64,000 nucleotides of DNA. It comes from Gammaproteobacteria bacterium. Lineage in GTDB: Bacteria; Pseudomonadota; Gammaproteobacteria; Burkholderiales; Thiobacillaceae. This document shows, piece after piece, positions 34,872-44,847 of the stretch. Numbering within the stretch: position 1 is the stretch's first letter; each line of letters begins with the position of its first letter. The notes beneath the pieces were generated by a model, which was not told the origin of the DNA, did no database searches, and worked only from the letters and a program-made list of their open reading frames with translations. The stretch is taken from contig JAHJNN010000008.1 of NCBI GenBank assembly GCA_018820765.1, forward strand, positions 186,001 through 250,000. The letters run 5' to 3'. Both the position numbers and the translations under genes were made by a program.

Positions 34872-35596
34872 ACGCGCCGGCAGCGTGGGTGGTGCTGTTC
34901 CGCCACGGACACAGCGAATGGAATCTCTCCGACCGCTTCACCGGCTGGACCGACATTCCGCTGACCGAGGTGGGGCTTGCCGAGGCGTCCGCGGCGGGGC
35001 GGCGGCTGGCGCAGGCGGGCTATGCCTTCGACGAGGTGCATGGCTCGGTGCTGCAGCGCACGCGCCAGACCGCCGAGGCGCTGCTGGCCGCGATGGGCAC
35101 GCCCGAGGTGCCGCTGTTCACCAGCTGGCGCCTGAACGAACGCCATTACGGCGCGTTGCAGGGCTTGAACAAGCGCGAGATTTTTTCGACCTGGGGCGAG
35201 ACGGCGTCGCGCCGCTGGTGGCGCGGCTATGTCGAACCGCCGCCGCCGCTGGACTGGAACGACTCGCGCCACCCGCGCTTCGATCCGCTGTATGCGGCGC
35301 TTGCCCCCGCGGACCTGCCGGCCAGCGAAAGCCTGCGCGACTGCCAGCGGCGCACGCTGCCGTACTGGCACGAGGTGCTGGTGCCGCGGCTGCAGGCGGG
35401 ACGCCGCCTGCTGGTGATCAGCCATGGCAACACCCTGCGCGGGCTGGTGATGCACCTCGACGGTCTCTCCGCCGAGGCGATGGAGCAGGTGGAAATCCCC
35501 TCCGGGGTGCCGCTGGTCTATCACTTCGCGCCCGACCTGAGCGTGCTGGGGCGGGAGTGGCTGGAGGTGCCGGCACTCTGCAGGGCCGGAATGTAG
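34868..35596 (+). CDS. gpmA: 2,3-bisphosphoglycerate-dependent phosphoglycerate mutase
   Basis: GpmA interconverts 3- and 2-phosphoglycerate. The 242-residue protein has the expected segments FTGWTDIPLTEVG, SWRLNERHYGALQGLNK, PPPPLDWND, LPASESLRD and SHGNTLRGLV. The first active-site motif reads FRHGHSEWN, where the usual form is RHGES-WN, so histidine replaces the conserved glutamate; the arginine and catalytic histidine are kept. The start overlaps the previous gene, so the two are co-translated. The stop codon lies inside a REP-like repeat. Confidence 0.88.
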   Translation: MNAPAAWVVLFRHGHSEWNLSDRFTGWTDIPLTEVGLAEASAAGRRLAQAGYAFDEVHGSVLQRTRQTAEALLAAMGTPEVPLFTSWRLNERHYGALQGLNKREIFSTWGETASRRWWRGYVEPPPPLDWNDSRHPRFDPLYAALAPADLPASESLRDCQRRTLPYWHEVLVPRLQAGRRLLVISHGNTLRGLVMHLDGLSAEAMEQVEIPSGVPLVYHFAPDLSVLGREWLEVPALCRAGM

Positions 35597-35669
35597 GAAG
35601 CCCGCCCTCGGGCCGAAGCCGGGGTGGTTGCGACGGTGCGGAAATCGGGGCGATGGCGCCCCTCCTACA
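35592..35669. repeat. pair of inverted REP-like units between gpmA and ald
   Basis: The 78-bp element is bounded by TGTAGGA (35592-35598) and its complement TCCTACA (35663-35669). Each half holds a small perfect hairpin: GCCCG-CCCT-CGGGC and GGGGCG-ATGG-CGCCCC. The layout matches paired REP units of the TGTAGGAG type known from many proteobacteria. The TAG in each terminus is the stop codon of gpmA (+) and of ald (-). Confidence 0.75.
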
Positions 35670-36750
35670 TGCCTATCCCCAGATCCTGCGCCAGCCCGGT
35701 GTGGGTGATGGTGCCGGCATGCACGTGCAGCCCCGCCTTCAGCCCGGCGTCGGCATCGAGCGCCGCCAGGCCCTGCGCCGCCAGCGCCTGCAGGTAGGGC
35801 AGGGTGGCGTGGGTGAGTGCCTCGGTGGCGGTGCGCGCCACCGCGCCCGGCATGTTGGTCACGCAGTAGTGGACGATGCCCTCCGCCATGAAGAAGGGAT
35901 GGCTGTGGGTGGTGGGGCGCGAGGTTTCCGCGATGCCGCCCTGGTCGATCGCCACGTCCACCAGTACCGAACCCGGCGACATCCGGCGCAATGATTCCAG
36001 GCTGATCAGGCGCGGCGCGTGGCGGCCGGGAATCTGTGCGGCACCGATGACGATGTCGGCGACGGTCAGGCTGTCGGCAATGGCTTCGGGCGAGGAAAAC
36101 CGCGTTTCCACGTGCGCGCCGAACAGCGCTTCGGCGCGGGCCAGCTTGTCGGCCTGGCGGTCGATCAGGGTGACGCGTGCGCCCAGTCCGACCGCGGTGC
36201 GCGTGGCGCTCATCCCCACCACGCCGGCGCCGATGACGAGCACGTGTGCAGGCGGCACGCCGGGCAGGCCGCTGATCAGCTTGCCGTTGCCGCCGTGTGA
36301 CGTGTGCAGTCCCAGTGCGCCCATCTGCGGCGCCAGCCGACCGGCGATGTCGGACATCGGCTGCAACAGCGGCAGGCCGCCCCCCGGGTTGCTCACGGTT
36401 TCGTAGGCGATCGCGCTCACCCCGCGCGCCATCAGTTCGCGCGCCAGATCCGGCGCGGCCGCCAGGTGCAGGTAGCAGAACAGCAGCTGACCCTGGCGCA
36501 GCCGTTTCACTTCATCCGCCTGCGGCTCCTTCACCTTCGCCACCAGGTCGGCGGCCCAGGCGTCGGCCGCGGTGGCCGCGATGGCGGCGCCGGCGGCACG
36601 GTAGGCCTCGTCGGAAAATCCCGTTGCAGCGCCGGCGCCGGCCTCGACGCTGACGCGGTGGCCCGCCCCGGTCAACGCACGCGCCCCCTCGGGCGTGAGT
36701 GCCACCCGGTATTCGTGGTTCTTGATTTCCTTGGGAATGCCGATGTGCAT
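35665..36750 (-). CDS. ald: alanine dehydrogenase
   Basis: The 361-residue protein matches NAD-dependent alanine dehydrogenase: [20 protein letters not shown], the lysine in [14 protein letters not shown], the nucleotide-binding [22 protein letters not shown], and [26 protein letters not shown]. It reversibly converts L-alanine to pyruvate and ammonium. The ATG at 36750 gives the canonical N-terminus; the open frame continues to 36843 but that part is not family-like. Confidence 0.93.
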   Translation of the reverse strand: MHIGIPKEIKNHEYRVALTPEGARALTGAGHRVSVEAGAGAATGFSDEAYRAAGAAIAATAADAWAADLVAKVKEPQADEVKRLRQGQLLFCYLHLAAAPDLARELMARGVSAIAYETVSNPGGGLPLLQPMSDIAGRLAPQMGALGLHTSHGGNGKLISGLPGVPPAHVLVIGAGVVGMSATRTAVGLGARVTLIDRQADKLARAEALFGAHVETRFSSPEAIADSLTVADIVIGAAQIPGRHAPRLISLESLRRMSPGSVLVDVAIDQGGIAETSRPTTHSHPFFMAEGIVHYCVTNMPGAVARTATEALTHATLPYLQALAAQGLAALDADAGLKAGLHVHAGTITHTGLAQDLGIGM

Positions 36751-36858
36751 GGCGGCGCCTCGCGCAGGATGGATACCCGCAGCATAACCAAAGCCGCTGC
36801 GCGCTTGAAGTGCGGCGGCTTGGGAAGGCCCGGACAAGGCCACCTGCGCTGCCCTGCG

Positions 36859-38133
36859 CTAACGGATCGGCGCGGGCTCGCTGCGGCGCTCGAAGCGGTA
36901 ATACGCCGGCGGGAGGTGGTCGAGCCTGATCTCGCGCGTGCCCCAGCCGACCGGCAGGCGGCCGACGCTGCGGTAGGGCCCCATCATCGACGGCGCGGCC
37001 TGCACGTCGTAAAGCCCCGGGGCGAGCAGGCGCGCTTCGAGGGCGACGCCGCCCTCGCGGGCGTGGTGGGTGACGCCGGCAAACGGCCGTGCCAGCGGCT
37101 CGCCGATGAAGAGGCCCTGCCCCGGCGTCTGCACGCTTTTCCAGTAGGCCTCGATCAGGGTTTCGCCTTGCAGATAGTGCGCCATGACGACGCCGGGCAC
37201 CGGAAACTTGGCCGGAAAGTTGCACGGTTCGACCACCGCGCCGTAGCTGCCGGTAGCGCCCGCCTGCAGCCAGGCGAGGCTGCTCATCTGGCTGCTGCCG
37301 AACAGCTCGCCGCCGGCCGAGGTGAGGTGATCGGCGATGGCGCCGGGCAGGAAGCGGTTGCTGTCGAGCGACGGCACGTGCGTCAGGCCGGTGAAGTAGA
37401 ACATCACGTCGGATTTGTTTTCGAGCGCGTTGGCGTCGACGATTTCGATGGGAAGGATACGCTGCATCTGCGCGCGCAGCGCGGCGTAGCCGGCCGCGCG
37501 CACGTTGCGTGCCTTGTCGCCGGTACTGACGAGATAGGCGGTGCCCGCGGGATTGCTGCCGTCGGACGCCACGCCGCGGTCGATCAGCCGCTTCGCCTCC
37601 GCCACGCTGGCGGCGGCGAGGCTCATGGTCGGACGGATTTTATAAACATCGAAGGGGCGCGCCACGCTACTGTTGAAATACGGGCTGGGCTGCGTCGGCT
37701 TGCAGCCGCTGGCGCACCAGGCGGGGTCGAAACCGAAGGCGAAGGCGGACGTGATCGCCATGCAGTCGACCCGGTAGGGCTGCGCCCAGGTCAGCGCGTA
37801 GGCCTGAACATTTTTGGGGGCGGTGTGGTCGACCCGGCGCTTGAGGTTGACGAATTCCTCGCGGGGGAGCGTGCTGCGCCCGGGCTTGAAGCGAACGTGG
37901 ATCAGGTTGGCGGCGGGAATGCCGCGCTTTTCCCGGTAGTACGCGGCAATCGCCACGCTGTCGGGGTCGTCGTCGTTGACGATGATGCCGAGTTGATCGG
38001 CGCTGAGGCCGGGCTGCGGGAAATGGGTGACGACCGGTTCGGGCGGTGCGGCGTGCGTGCTGGCCTGCAGCAGCAGGGCCGCGACGGCGCCGCACAGCAG
38101 GCGCACGATCAGCGGGCGAGACGCTGCACGCAT
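36859..38133 (-). CDS. secreted TIGR03790-family protein
   Basis: The 424-residue protein has a signal peptide (about 1-28) and the features I associate with TIGR03790: [32 protein letters not shown] near the start, [42 protein letters not shown], and [21 protein letters not shown]. The biochemical function is not known. Its start overlaps the 3' end of pyrD by 25 bp on the same strand, so coupling is likely. Confidence 0.75.
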   Translation of the reverse strand: MRAASRPLIVRLLCGAVAALLLQASTHAAPPEPVVTHFPQPGLSADQLGIIVNDDDPDSVAIAAYYREKRGIPAANLIHVRFKPGRSTLPREEFVNLKRRVDHTAPKNVQAYALTWAQPYRVDCMAITSAFAFGFDPAWCASGCKPTQPSPYFNSSVARPFDVYKIRPTMSLAAASVAEAKRLIDRGVASDGSNPAGTAYLVSTGDKARNVRAAGYAALRAQMQRILPIEIVDANALENKSDVMFYFTGLTHVPSLDSNRFLPGAIADHLTSAGGELFGSSQMSSLAWLQAGATGSYGAVVEPCNFPAKFPVPGVVMAHYLQGETLIEAYWKSVQTPGQGLFIGEPLARPFAGVTHHAREGGVALEARLLAPGLYDVQAAPSMMGPYRSVGRLPVGWGTREIRLDHLPPAYYRFERRSEPAPIR

Positions 38134-39122
38134 TCGCGCACCAGCGCCGGGCCGCGGTAGATCAGGCCGGAATAGAGCTGCACCAGCGACGCGCCGGCAG
38201 CGATCTTCTCCGCCGCGTCGGCGCCGGAGAGGATGCCGCCGACGCCGATGATCGGCACTTCGCCCCGCAGGTGGTGCGCCAGCGCAGCGATCACGCGGGT
38301 CGACGCGGCGCGCACCGGCGACCCGGAGAGCCCGCCGGCCTCGTCCGCATTCGGCAGGCCGGCGACGGCATCGCGTGAAATGGTGGTGTTGGTGGCGATC
38401 ACCGCGTCGATGCGGTGCATCATCAGCAGCGCGGCAATCGCGGCGATCTGCGCGTCGTCGAGGTCGGGCGCGATCTTCAGCGCGACCGGCACGTACTGGC
38501 CGTGCTGCTGCGCGAGTTCGGATTGCCGGTGCTTGATCGCCGAGAGCAGGGCGTCGAGCGCCTCGTCCTTCTGCAGTTCGCGCAGGTTCTGCGTGTTGGG
38601 CGAGGAGATGTTCACCGTCACGTAGCGGGCGTGCCCGTAGACCTTGTCGAGGCAGGCGAGGTAATCGTCGACCGCCTGTTCGTTCGGCGTGTCCTTGTTC
38701 TTGCCGATGTTGATGCCGAGCACGCCCTTGAAGCCGCTCGCCTCGACGTTCCGCACCAGATTGTCGACGCCGAGGTTATTGAAGCCCATGCGGTTGATGA
38801 TGGCCTCGGCAGCAGGCAGGCGGAACATGCGCGGCTGCGGGTTGCCGGGCTGCGGACGCGGCGTCACCGTGCCGATCTCGATGAAGCCGAAGCCGAGCGC
38901 CGCCAGCGCGTTGATGTGCGCGCCGTCCTTGTCGAGCCCGGCCGCCAGGCCGACCGGATTCGGAAAGTCGATGCCCATCACGCGCACGGGCTTGCCGGCC
39001 GCGCGCGGCAGCAGGCCCAGCAGGCCGAGACGGTGCGCGACGTCGAGGCCGGCAAGGGTGAAGCGGTGCGCGTCCTCGGGGTCGAGCGAAAACAGGGCGG
39101 GGCGGATCAGCGGATAGAGCAT
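38109..39122 (-). CDS. pyrD: dihydroorotate dehydrogenase (quinone), class 2
   Basis: PyrD oxidises dihydroorotate to orotate, passing electrons to membrane quinone. The 337-residue length and N-terminal membrane-binding helix ([18 protein letters not shown]) mark class 2. Motifs include [20 protein letters not shown], the catalytic serine in [12 protein letters not shown], and IIGVGGI followed by [13 protein letters not shown]. It is 3 bp downstream of the symporter gene and overlaps the following TIGR03790-type gene. Confidence 0.97.
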   Translation of the reverse strand: MLYPLIRPALFSLDPEDAHRFTLAGLDVAHRLGLLGLLPRAAGKPVRVMGIDFPNPVGLAAGLDKDGAHINALAALGFGFIEIGTVTPRPQPGNPQPRMFRLPAAEAIINRMGFNNLGVDNLVRNVEASGFKGVLGINIGKNKDTPNEQAVDDYLACLDKVYGHARYVTVNISSPNTQNLRELQKDEALDALLSAIKHRQSELAQQHGQYVPVALKIAPDLDDAQIAAIAALLMMHRIDAVIATNTTISRDAVAGLPNADEAGGLSGSPVRAASTRVIAALAHHLRGEVPIIGVGGILSGADAAEKIAAGASLVQLYSGLIYRGPALVRECVQRLAR

Positions 39123-39125
39123 GGT

Positions 39126-40433
39126 TCAGGCAGCGGGGGCGGAGGGAAGGGGGCGACGCGTGGCGGCCTCGACCGAGCCGGCGGCGGGGTCGTCGAACAC
39201 GGCCTGATCGAACGCGTTCTCGCTCTTGGCGACGATACAGCTCACCGCGCAGTCGCCGGTGACGTTGACCGTGGTGCGCATCATGTCGAGCAGGCGGTCG
39301 ACGCCGATGATGAGCGCGATGCCCTCGACCGGCAGGCCGACCTGGCCCAGCACCATCGTCAGCGTGACCAGACCGACCGCGGGGATCGCGGCGGTGCCGA
39401 CCGAGGCCAGCGTGGCGGTCAGCACCACCAGCAGGTAGTCGGTCAGCGACAGGTCGATGCCGTAGACGTTGGCGATGAACACCGTGGCCACGCCCTGCAT
39501 CATCGCGGTGCCGTCCATGTTGATGGTGGCGCCCAGCGGCACGCTGAAGGAGGCGACGCTGTTCTTCACGCCCATCTTGTATTCAACGGTATGCAGGGTG
39601 ACCGGGATGGTCGCGCCGGAACTGGCGGTGGAAAACGCGAACGCCGCCGGGTCGCGCATCTTTTTCAGGAAAGTGATCGGGTTGAGCGAAGCCAGGAGGC
39701 GCAGCATCAGCGGATAGGTGCCGAACAGCTGGATCGCCAGTGCCGCAGTGAGCGTCAGGAAATAGGCCGCGAGCGGCAGCAGCAGGTCCAGCCCCTGGGT
39801 GGCGAAGGTGCGGGTGATCAGCGCGAACACACCGTAGGGCGCAAGCCGCATGATCCACTCGACCATGTGCATGATCACCGCGTCGAGGTCGTTGAACAGG
39901 TTGAGCACATGCTTGCCGCGCGCGCCCGACATCGTCACCGCCACCCCGAACAAGAGCGCGAACACGATGATCTGCAGCATGTTGCCCTCGGCCATCGCCG
40001 CCACCGGATTGGTCGGCATGATGTCGATCAGCACCTGGGTGAGCGGCGGCGCCTCCTTGCCACTGAAGCTGGCCGTCGTTCGCCCGGCATCGAACCCGTG
40101 TCCCGGGCCGACGATGCCTGCAAGCGTCAGCGCGATCGTCACCGCGATCGCGGTCGTCGCCAGGTACAGCGCCAGCGCCTTGGCGCCGATGCGGCCCAGC
40201 GCCTTCAGGTCCGACAGGGCGGTGACGCCGACCACCAGCGACACCAGCACCAGCGGCACCACCATCATCTTCAGTGCCGACACAAATACCGAGCCGACCA
40301 CGTGCAGCAGCCCGTCCACCACAAACGTCTGCATCCAGGGGGCCGCGCCCAGCCGGTTGAGCGCAACGCCCAGAATCATTCCGGAGAGCATTGCGATCAC
40401 GATCTGGCGGGTGAGGGTATGCGTCGATTTCAT
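39126..40433 (-). CDS. dicarboxylate/amino acid:cation symporter (DAACS family)
   Basis: The 435-residue membrane protein has the DAACS hallmark segments: MMVVPLVLVSLVVGVTAL, the serine-rich hairpin ASSGATIPVTLHTVE, PLGATINMDGTAMMQG, the second hairpin SVGTAAIPAVGLV, and VDRLLDMMRTTVNVTGD. It imports C4-dicarboxylates or acidic amino acids with H+ or Na+. The ATG at 40433 gives the usual N-terminus; the open frame upstream is not family-like. The 3-bp gap to pyrD suggests one transcript. Confidence 0.9.
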   Translation of the reverse strand: MKSTHTLTRQIVIAMLSGMILGVALNRLGAAPWMQTFVVDGLLHVVGSVFVSALKMMVVPLVLVSLVVGVTALSDLKALGRIGAKALALYLATTAIAVTIALTLAGIVGPGHGFDAGRTTASFSGKEAPPLTQVLIDIMPTNPVAAMAEGNMLQIIVFALLFGVAVTMSGARGKHVLNLFNDLDAVIMHMVEWIMRLAPYGVFALITRTFATQGLDLLLPLAAYFLTLTAALAIQLFGTYPLMLRLLASLNPITFLKKMRDPAAFAFSTASSGATIPVTLHTVEYKMGVKNSVASFSVPLGATINMDGTAMMQGVATVFIANVYGIDLSLTDYLLVVLTATLASVGTAAIPAVGLVTLTMVLGQVGLPVEGIALIIGVDRLLDMMRTTVNVTGDCAVSCIVAKSENAFDQAVFDDPAAGSVEAATRRPLPSAPAA

Positions 40434-40630
40434 CGGGCGTGCGGGCAAGGCGGGAGGAAGGCGGATGGGGGATTGTAGCGCCCCGGCAAGCGGGGCTTTG
40501 CCGCGTCGCGACAGCAAAAACAATATTTGATCAAAATAAGTTTGTTAAATATCATGTTTACCCGCTTCTCGTCATCGGCTTTGCGCACTTCGCGTGCGCC
40601 ACGGCGCATCGCCCATCCATTAGGAGATTC

Positions 40631-42013
40631 ATGCCGGCTACACAACCGTCCGAGCGCCTGCTTTCGCTCATATCCAGTTCCCCGGCGACGGACCGCAACA
40701 GGCCATTTGTCGTTTATACCGCCCGCGACCTTGAACGAATCGCGCCCCTGGCACGCCTGTCCGAGGCCCAGCGCTTCGATATGCGGGTGGTCTCGACCGT
40801 GTTGCCGTTCCGCGTCAACCAGTACGTAATCGACGAGCTGATCGACTGGAATGCGGTACCCGACGACCCGCTTTTCCAACTCACTTTCCCGCAGCGTGGA
40901 ATGCTCGAAGAAGCACATTTCGAAGAAATTGCGGGTCTTTTGCGGCGCAATGCGGACAAATCGGATGTTGATCAGGCGGTCGCGCGTATCCGTGGCGCGC
41001 TGAATCCCCACCCGGCGGGGCAAATGCTTCACAACGCGGCGCGTGATGACGACGGCAACCGGGTCGACGGTCTGCAGCACAAATACCGCGAGACGGTGCT
41101 GTTTTTCCCAGCCCAGGGCCAGACCTGCCACAGTTATTGCAGTTTCTGCTTCCGCTGGGCGCAGTTCGTAGGCGACAAGTCGCTACGCATCGCCAGCAGC
41201 GAGGCGGGGCAACTGGCGCACTATCTCGCGGCGCACCCCGAGGTCAGCGACCTGCTCCTGACCGGCGGCGACCCCATGGTGATGAAGACAGCGCATCTCG
41301 CCCGCTATATCGAGCCGCTGCTGGCCCCGGCGCTGGACCATGTGCAAACCCTGCGTATCGGCACCAAGGCGCTGAGCTTCTGGCCGCAGCGATTTCTCGA
41401 CAAGGAGGGCGACGCGCTGCTGCGCCTGTTCGAGCGGCTGGCGCGCGCGGACAAGCAGGTTGCGCTGATGGCGCACTACAACCATTGGCGCGAGCTGGAG
41501 ACGGATACCGCCCGCGAGGCGATACGCAGGGTGCGCGACAGCGGTGCGATGATCCGCGCGCAGGGCCCGTTGCTGGCCCACATCAACGACGATCCGGCGG
41601 TTTGGGCGCGGCTGTGGCGCGAGCAGGTCAGGCTCGGCATCGTGCCCTACTACCTGTTTGCCGAGCGCGACACCGGCGCCCGCCGCTATTTCGAGGTGCC
41701 GCTGGAACGGGTCTGGCGCATCTACCGCGAAGCCATCCAGCAGGTGTCCGGGGTGGCGCGCACCGCGCGCGGCCCGAGCATGAGCGCGGGCCCCGGCAAG
41801 GTCGAAATCCAGGGCGTGAGCGAAATCAACGGCGAAAGGGTATTCGTGCTGCGCTTCATCCAGGGGCGCAATCCGGACTGGGTGCAACGGCCTTTTTTCG
41901 CCACGTTCGACCCCGAGGCTACCTGGCTCGATCAGCTGCGGCCGGCATTCGGCGAACCAAAGTGGTTTTGGCAGGACGAATACGCCGAGCTGTGCCGCAA
42001 CGCGGTAACATGA
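40631..42013 (+). CDS. KamA-family radical SAM protein (lysine 2,3-aminomutase-like)
   Basis: From the ATG at 40631 (TAGGAG 4 nt upstream) the product has 460 residues. The cluster motif is TCHSYCSFCFRW (CxxxCxxC), preceded by KYRETVLFFPAQGQ and followed by LLLTGGDPMVM and LRIGTKAL, all typical of the KamA family. A C-terminal region with GPSMSAGPGKVEI corresponds to the PLP-lysine area, but the usual PGGGGK is not present. It could be a lysine aminomutase or a relative with another substrate. Upstream AT-rich DNA holds the 10-bp palindrome TTTGATCAAA (40526-40535). Confidence 0.82.
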   Translation: MPATQPSERLLSLISSSPATDRNRPFVVYTARDLERIAPLARLSEAQRFDMRVVSTVLPFRVNQYVIDELIDWNAVPDDPLFQLTFPQRGMLEEAHFEEIAGLLRRNADKSDVDQAVARIRGALNPHPAGQMLHNAARDDDGNRVDGLQHKYRETVLFFPAQGQTCHSYCSFCFRWAQFVGDKSLRIASSEAGQLAHYLAAHPEVSDLLLTGGDPMVMKTAHLARYIEPLLAPALDHVQTLRIGTKALSFWPQRFLDKEGDALLRLFERLARADKQVALMAHYNHWRELETDTAREAIRRVRDSGAMIRAQGPLLAHINDDPAVWARLWREQVRLGIVPYYLFAERDTGARRYFEVPLERVWRIYREAIQQVSGVARTARGPSMSAGPGKVEIQGVSEINGERVFVLRFIQGRNPDWVQRPFFATFDPEATWLDQLRPAFGEPKWFWQDEYAELCRNAVT

Positions 42014-42059
42014 CGCCGCGTTTGGCCCGGCTGGGTTGGGCGAAATTCTTTCCATCGAA

Positions 42060-43223
42060 ATGCTTACACGTCTGAATCCGATGCACTTTGCCGTCTATCT
42101 GCTTACCGCTTTTCTTTCCCTGCCGCTCGCCGTTGCCCGGGCCGATGTCCCGCCGCCCCCGCAACTGGCCGCCAAATCCTGGGTGCTGATGGACGCCGCC
42201 AGCGGCAGCGTGCTGGTCGACCACCAGGGCAACCACCGCCTGCCGCCCGCCAGCCTGACCAAGCTGATGACCTCGCATGTCGCGGCGCTGGAACTCCAGC
42301 GCGGTAAAGTCAAAGAGAGCGATCTCGTTACTATCAGCGAAAAAGCCTGGCGCATGGGCGGCTCGAAAATGTTCGTCAAGGTCGGCAACCAGGTCGCGGT
42401 GAAGGACCTGCTGCGCGGCATCATCGTGCAGTCGGGTAACGACGCCAGCATCGCGCTGGCCGAGCATCTCGCCGGCGGCGAGGACACCTTCGCCGCCATG
42501 ATGAACCAGGAAGCGAAGCGCCTGGGCCTTGCCGACACCCGTTTCGTCAATGCCACCGGCTGGCCGGCCGAAGGCCATCATTCGAGCGCGCTCGACATGG
42601 CCAAACTTGCGCGGGCCATCGTCATCGAGGACCCCGAGCACTACGCGATGTACGCCGAAAAGGAATTCGTCTGGAGCGGCATCAAGCAGCCGAACCGCAA
42701 TCTGCTGCTGTGGCGCGACCCGACCGTCGACGGCCTGAAAACCGGCCACACCGAAGAAGCCGGCTACTGCCTGGTGGCCTCGGCCAAACGCGACGGCATG
42801 CGCCTGATCGCCGTCGTGTTCGGCACCGAAAGCGAAGCCGCGCGCGCGACCGAAACCGCCACCTTGCTGGGCTACGGCTTCCGCTTCTTCGAGAACAAGA
42901 CCTTCCACGAGCGGGGCGAGGTGATGACCGAAGTGCCGCTGTGGAAAGGCGCGACGCGCACCGTCAAGGCGGGTGTCAGCGCCGACCTCGCCGCCAGCGT
43001 GGCCCGCGGAACGGTCGACACCCTGAGCACGCGGCTGGTACTGGAACCGGCCCTGATCGCGCCGGTGAAGCAGGGCCAGGTCATCGGCAAGGTCGAGATT
43101 CTTCAGGGCGACAAGGTGCTGAACCGGGCCGACCTGGTCGCGATGGAAACCGTCGAGGAAGGTGGCTTCTTCCGCCGCATCTGGGACGGCATCCGCCTGT
43201 TCTTCAGGGGGCTGTTCGGCTGA
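42060..43223 (+). CDS. dacC: D-alanyl-D-alanine carboxypeptidase (penicillin-binding protein 5/6 type)
   Basis: This periplasmic, membrane-anchored peptidase trims peptidoglycan pentapeptides. The 387-residue product has a signal peptide (about 1-28). The active-site set is SLTK, SGN (VQSGNDAS) and KTG (DGLKTGHTEEAG). A C-terminal beta domain follows, then an amphipathic tail RRIWDGIRLFFRGLFG that would bind the inner membrane. An alternative start at 42081 would also leave a signal peptide. A strong terminator follows. The dacA/dacC distinction is not resolvable here. Confidence 0.92.
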   Translation: MLTRLNPMHFAVYLLTAFLSLPLAVARADVPPPPQLAAKSWVLMDAASGSVLVDHQGNHRLPPASLTKLMTSHVAALELQRGKVKESDLVTISEKAWRMGGSKMFVKVGNQVAVKDLLRGIIVQSGNDASIALAEHLAGGEDTFAAMMNQEAKRLGLADTRFVNATGWPAEGHHSSALDMAKLARAIVIEDPEHYAMYAEKEFVWSGIKQPNRNLLLWRDPTVDGLKTGHTEEAGYCLVASAKRDGMRLIAVVFGTESEAARATETATLLGYGFRFFENKTFHERGEVMTEVPLWKGATRTVKAGVSADLAASVARGTVDTLSTRLVLEPALIAPVKQGQVIGKVEILQGDKVLNRADLVAMETVEEGGFFRRIWDGIRLFFRGLFG

Positions 43224-43252
43224 CGCCAGCCGGCACCTGCAAGCGCAGTCGA

Positions 43253-43282
43253 AAGCGGTCCGGAAGCGGGCCGCTTTTTTTG
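43253..43282 (+). terminator. Rho-independent terminator after the carboxypeptidase gene
   Basis: A 10-bp stem with one G-U pair (arms 43253-43262 and 43269-43278, 6-nt loop) runs into seven T residues at 43276-43282. Confidence 0.85.
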
Positions 43283-43362
43283 GCTGCTTGCAGCGACGCT
43301 TTGGACTAAATTGTCGTCAACCCGTAAAGGTTTCCGGTAGACGTTGCACGTGGATCAGGCCC

Positions 43363-44790
43363 ATGTCGAAATCATTCAAAGCCATTACCTATGCCATCGG
43401 CGCGATCATCGGCCTGCTTGTCCTCACCGCGATCGCCCTGTCGCTTTTCCTGGATATCAACGCCTACAAGCCGCGGCTGGAAGCGGCCGCCGTGGCTGTC
43501 ACCGGGATGGAAGTCAGCGTCAACGGGCGTCTGGGAGTCGGCTTCTTCCCCGGCTTGCGGGTCACGCTCGAAGACGTGCATATCCGCAACCGGGGAACCG
43601 AGCTCGTCACCGCAAGCAAGGTCCGGATCGGAGTCGATTTCCTCGCCCTGCTCAAGCAGGACGTCCGGATCAGGAACGTCGTGTTTGAACACCCGAGCAT
43701 CACCATTGAGCGGGGCCGCGATGGCCGGTTCAACTACGAGAGAACGGACGCGGTTCGGGGCCCCTTGCCCGGACTGAGCCTGGCAAAAGTATCTTTCTCG
43801 GACGGCACGTTTCGCTACCTCGACAGGCAATCCGGAAAAGGCTTCGAAGCCGCCGGATGCAGCCTGGACGCGAACCGCCTGCAGCTTGCAGAGAGGGATC
43901 GACCGGGCATCATGAAGTACCTTTCCCTCTCGGCGGAAATCGTCTGCGGGACGGTCCGGACCAAGGAGCACGCCGCATCCGACCTGAAAATGACGGTCGC
44001 CGGGAAGCGCGGGATCTTCGACATCACGCCGCTCACGATGCGGGCCTACTCTGGACAGGGTTCGGGGAACCTGCGGGCGGATTTTACCGGCGCCGTTCCC
44101 CGCTACCACCTCAGCTATATCCTTTCGCAGTTCCACGTCGATGCGTTCCTCAAGCCCATGTCGCCGAAAAATGCCCCGGAAGGGTCGGCGGACATCACCG
44201 CAAACCTGTCGATGCAGGGCAAGACCGTGAAGAACATGAGGCAGACCCTGCAAGGTCAGGTCTCGCTGCGCGGCAGGAGCCTCCTCCTCAAGGGCCGCGA
44301 CCTCGATCAGGAGTTCGCCCGCTTCGAGTCCAGCCAGACTTTCAATCTCGTGGATGTGGGCGCCTTCTTCTTTGCCGGGCCTGTCGGCCTGGCGGTCACC
44401 AAGGGCTACAACTTTGCGAACATCCTGCAGGGATCGGAGGGCCGCAGCGAGATCCAGGCCCTCGTCTCGGACTGGAAAGTCGAGCGCGGCGTCGCGCTGT
44501 CGCGAGACGTGGCCATCGCGACGAACAAGAACCGGGTCGCCCTCCAGGGCCGGCTCGATTTCGTCAACGAGCGGTTCGACGACGTGACCGTGGCCTTGAT
44601 CGACGACAAGGGCTGCATCAGGGCGCAGCAAACTATCCATGGCGCGTTCGAAAAGCCGGTGGTTGAAAATCCGAGCACCCTCAAGGCGCTCACCGGGCCC
44701 GTCGTCAGCTTGCTTAAGCAGGTGGAGGGTCTCTTTCCGGGCGGCGCGTGCGACGTGTTCTACGCGGGCTCGGTCGCACCGCCGGAATAG
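43363..44790 (+). CDS. AsmA-family protein
   Basis: The 475-residue protein has an N-terminal membrane anchor (about residues 10-29) and the AsmA start pattern: DINAYKPRLEAAAVAVTGMEVSVNGRLGVGFFPGLRVTLEDV, FLALLKQDVRI, ITIERGRDGRFNYE. The AsmA C-terminal pattern is also present (DITANLSMQGKTVKNMRQTLQGQVSLRGRSLLLKGRDLDQ). AsmA-like proteins act in envelope phospholipid transport or outer-membrane homeostasis. The ATG at 43363 begins just before the membrane helix; the open frame continues upstream through the preceding terminator and is not credible there. Confidence 0.88.
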   Translation: MSKSFKAITYAIGAIIGLLVLTAIALSLFLDINAYKPRLEAAAVAVTGMEVSVNGRLGVGFFPGLRVTLEDVHIRNRGTELVTASKVRIGVDFLALLKQDVRIRNVVFEHPSITIERGRDGRFNYERTDAVRGPLPGLSLAKVSFSDGTFRYLDRQSGKGFEAAGCSLDANRLQLAERDRPGIMKYLSLSAEIVCGTVRTKEHAASDLKMTVAGKRGIFDITPLTMRAYSGQGSGNLRADFTGAVPRYHLSYILSQFHVDAFLKPMSPKNAPEGSADITANLSMQGKTVKNMRQTLQGQVSLRGRSLLLKGRDLDQEFARFESSQTFNLVDVGAFFFAGPVGLAVTKGYNFANILQGSEGRSEIQALVSDWKVERGVALSRDVAIATNKNRVALQGRLDFVNERFDDVTVALIDDKGCIRAQQTIHGAFEKPVVENPSTLKALTGPVVSLLKQVEGLFPGGACDVFYAGSVAPPE

Positions 44791-44847
44791 GCGCGTTGTC
44801 CGACGCGGGTCAGCAATTCCGCTCAGTCAAACATAGGAATTCGTGCC

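Noticed and set aside
38415-40478. 687-codon plus-strand frame opposite pyrD and the symporter
   Set aside because: Antisense shadow without domains.
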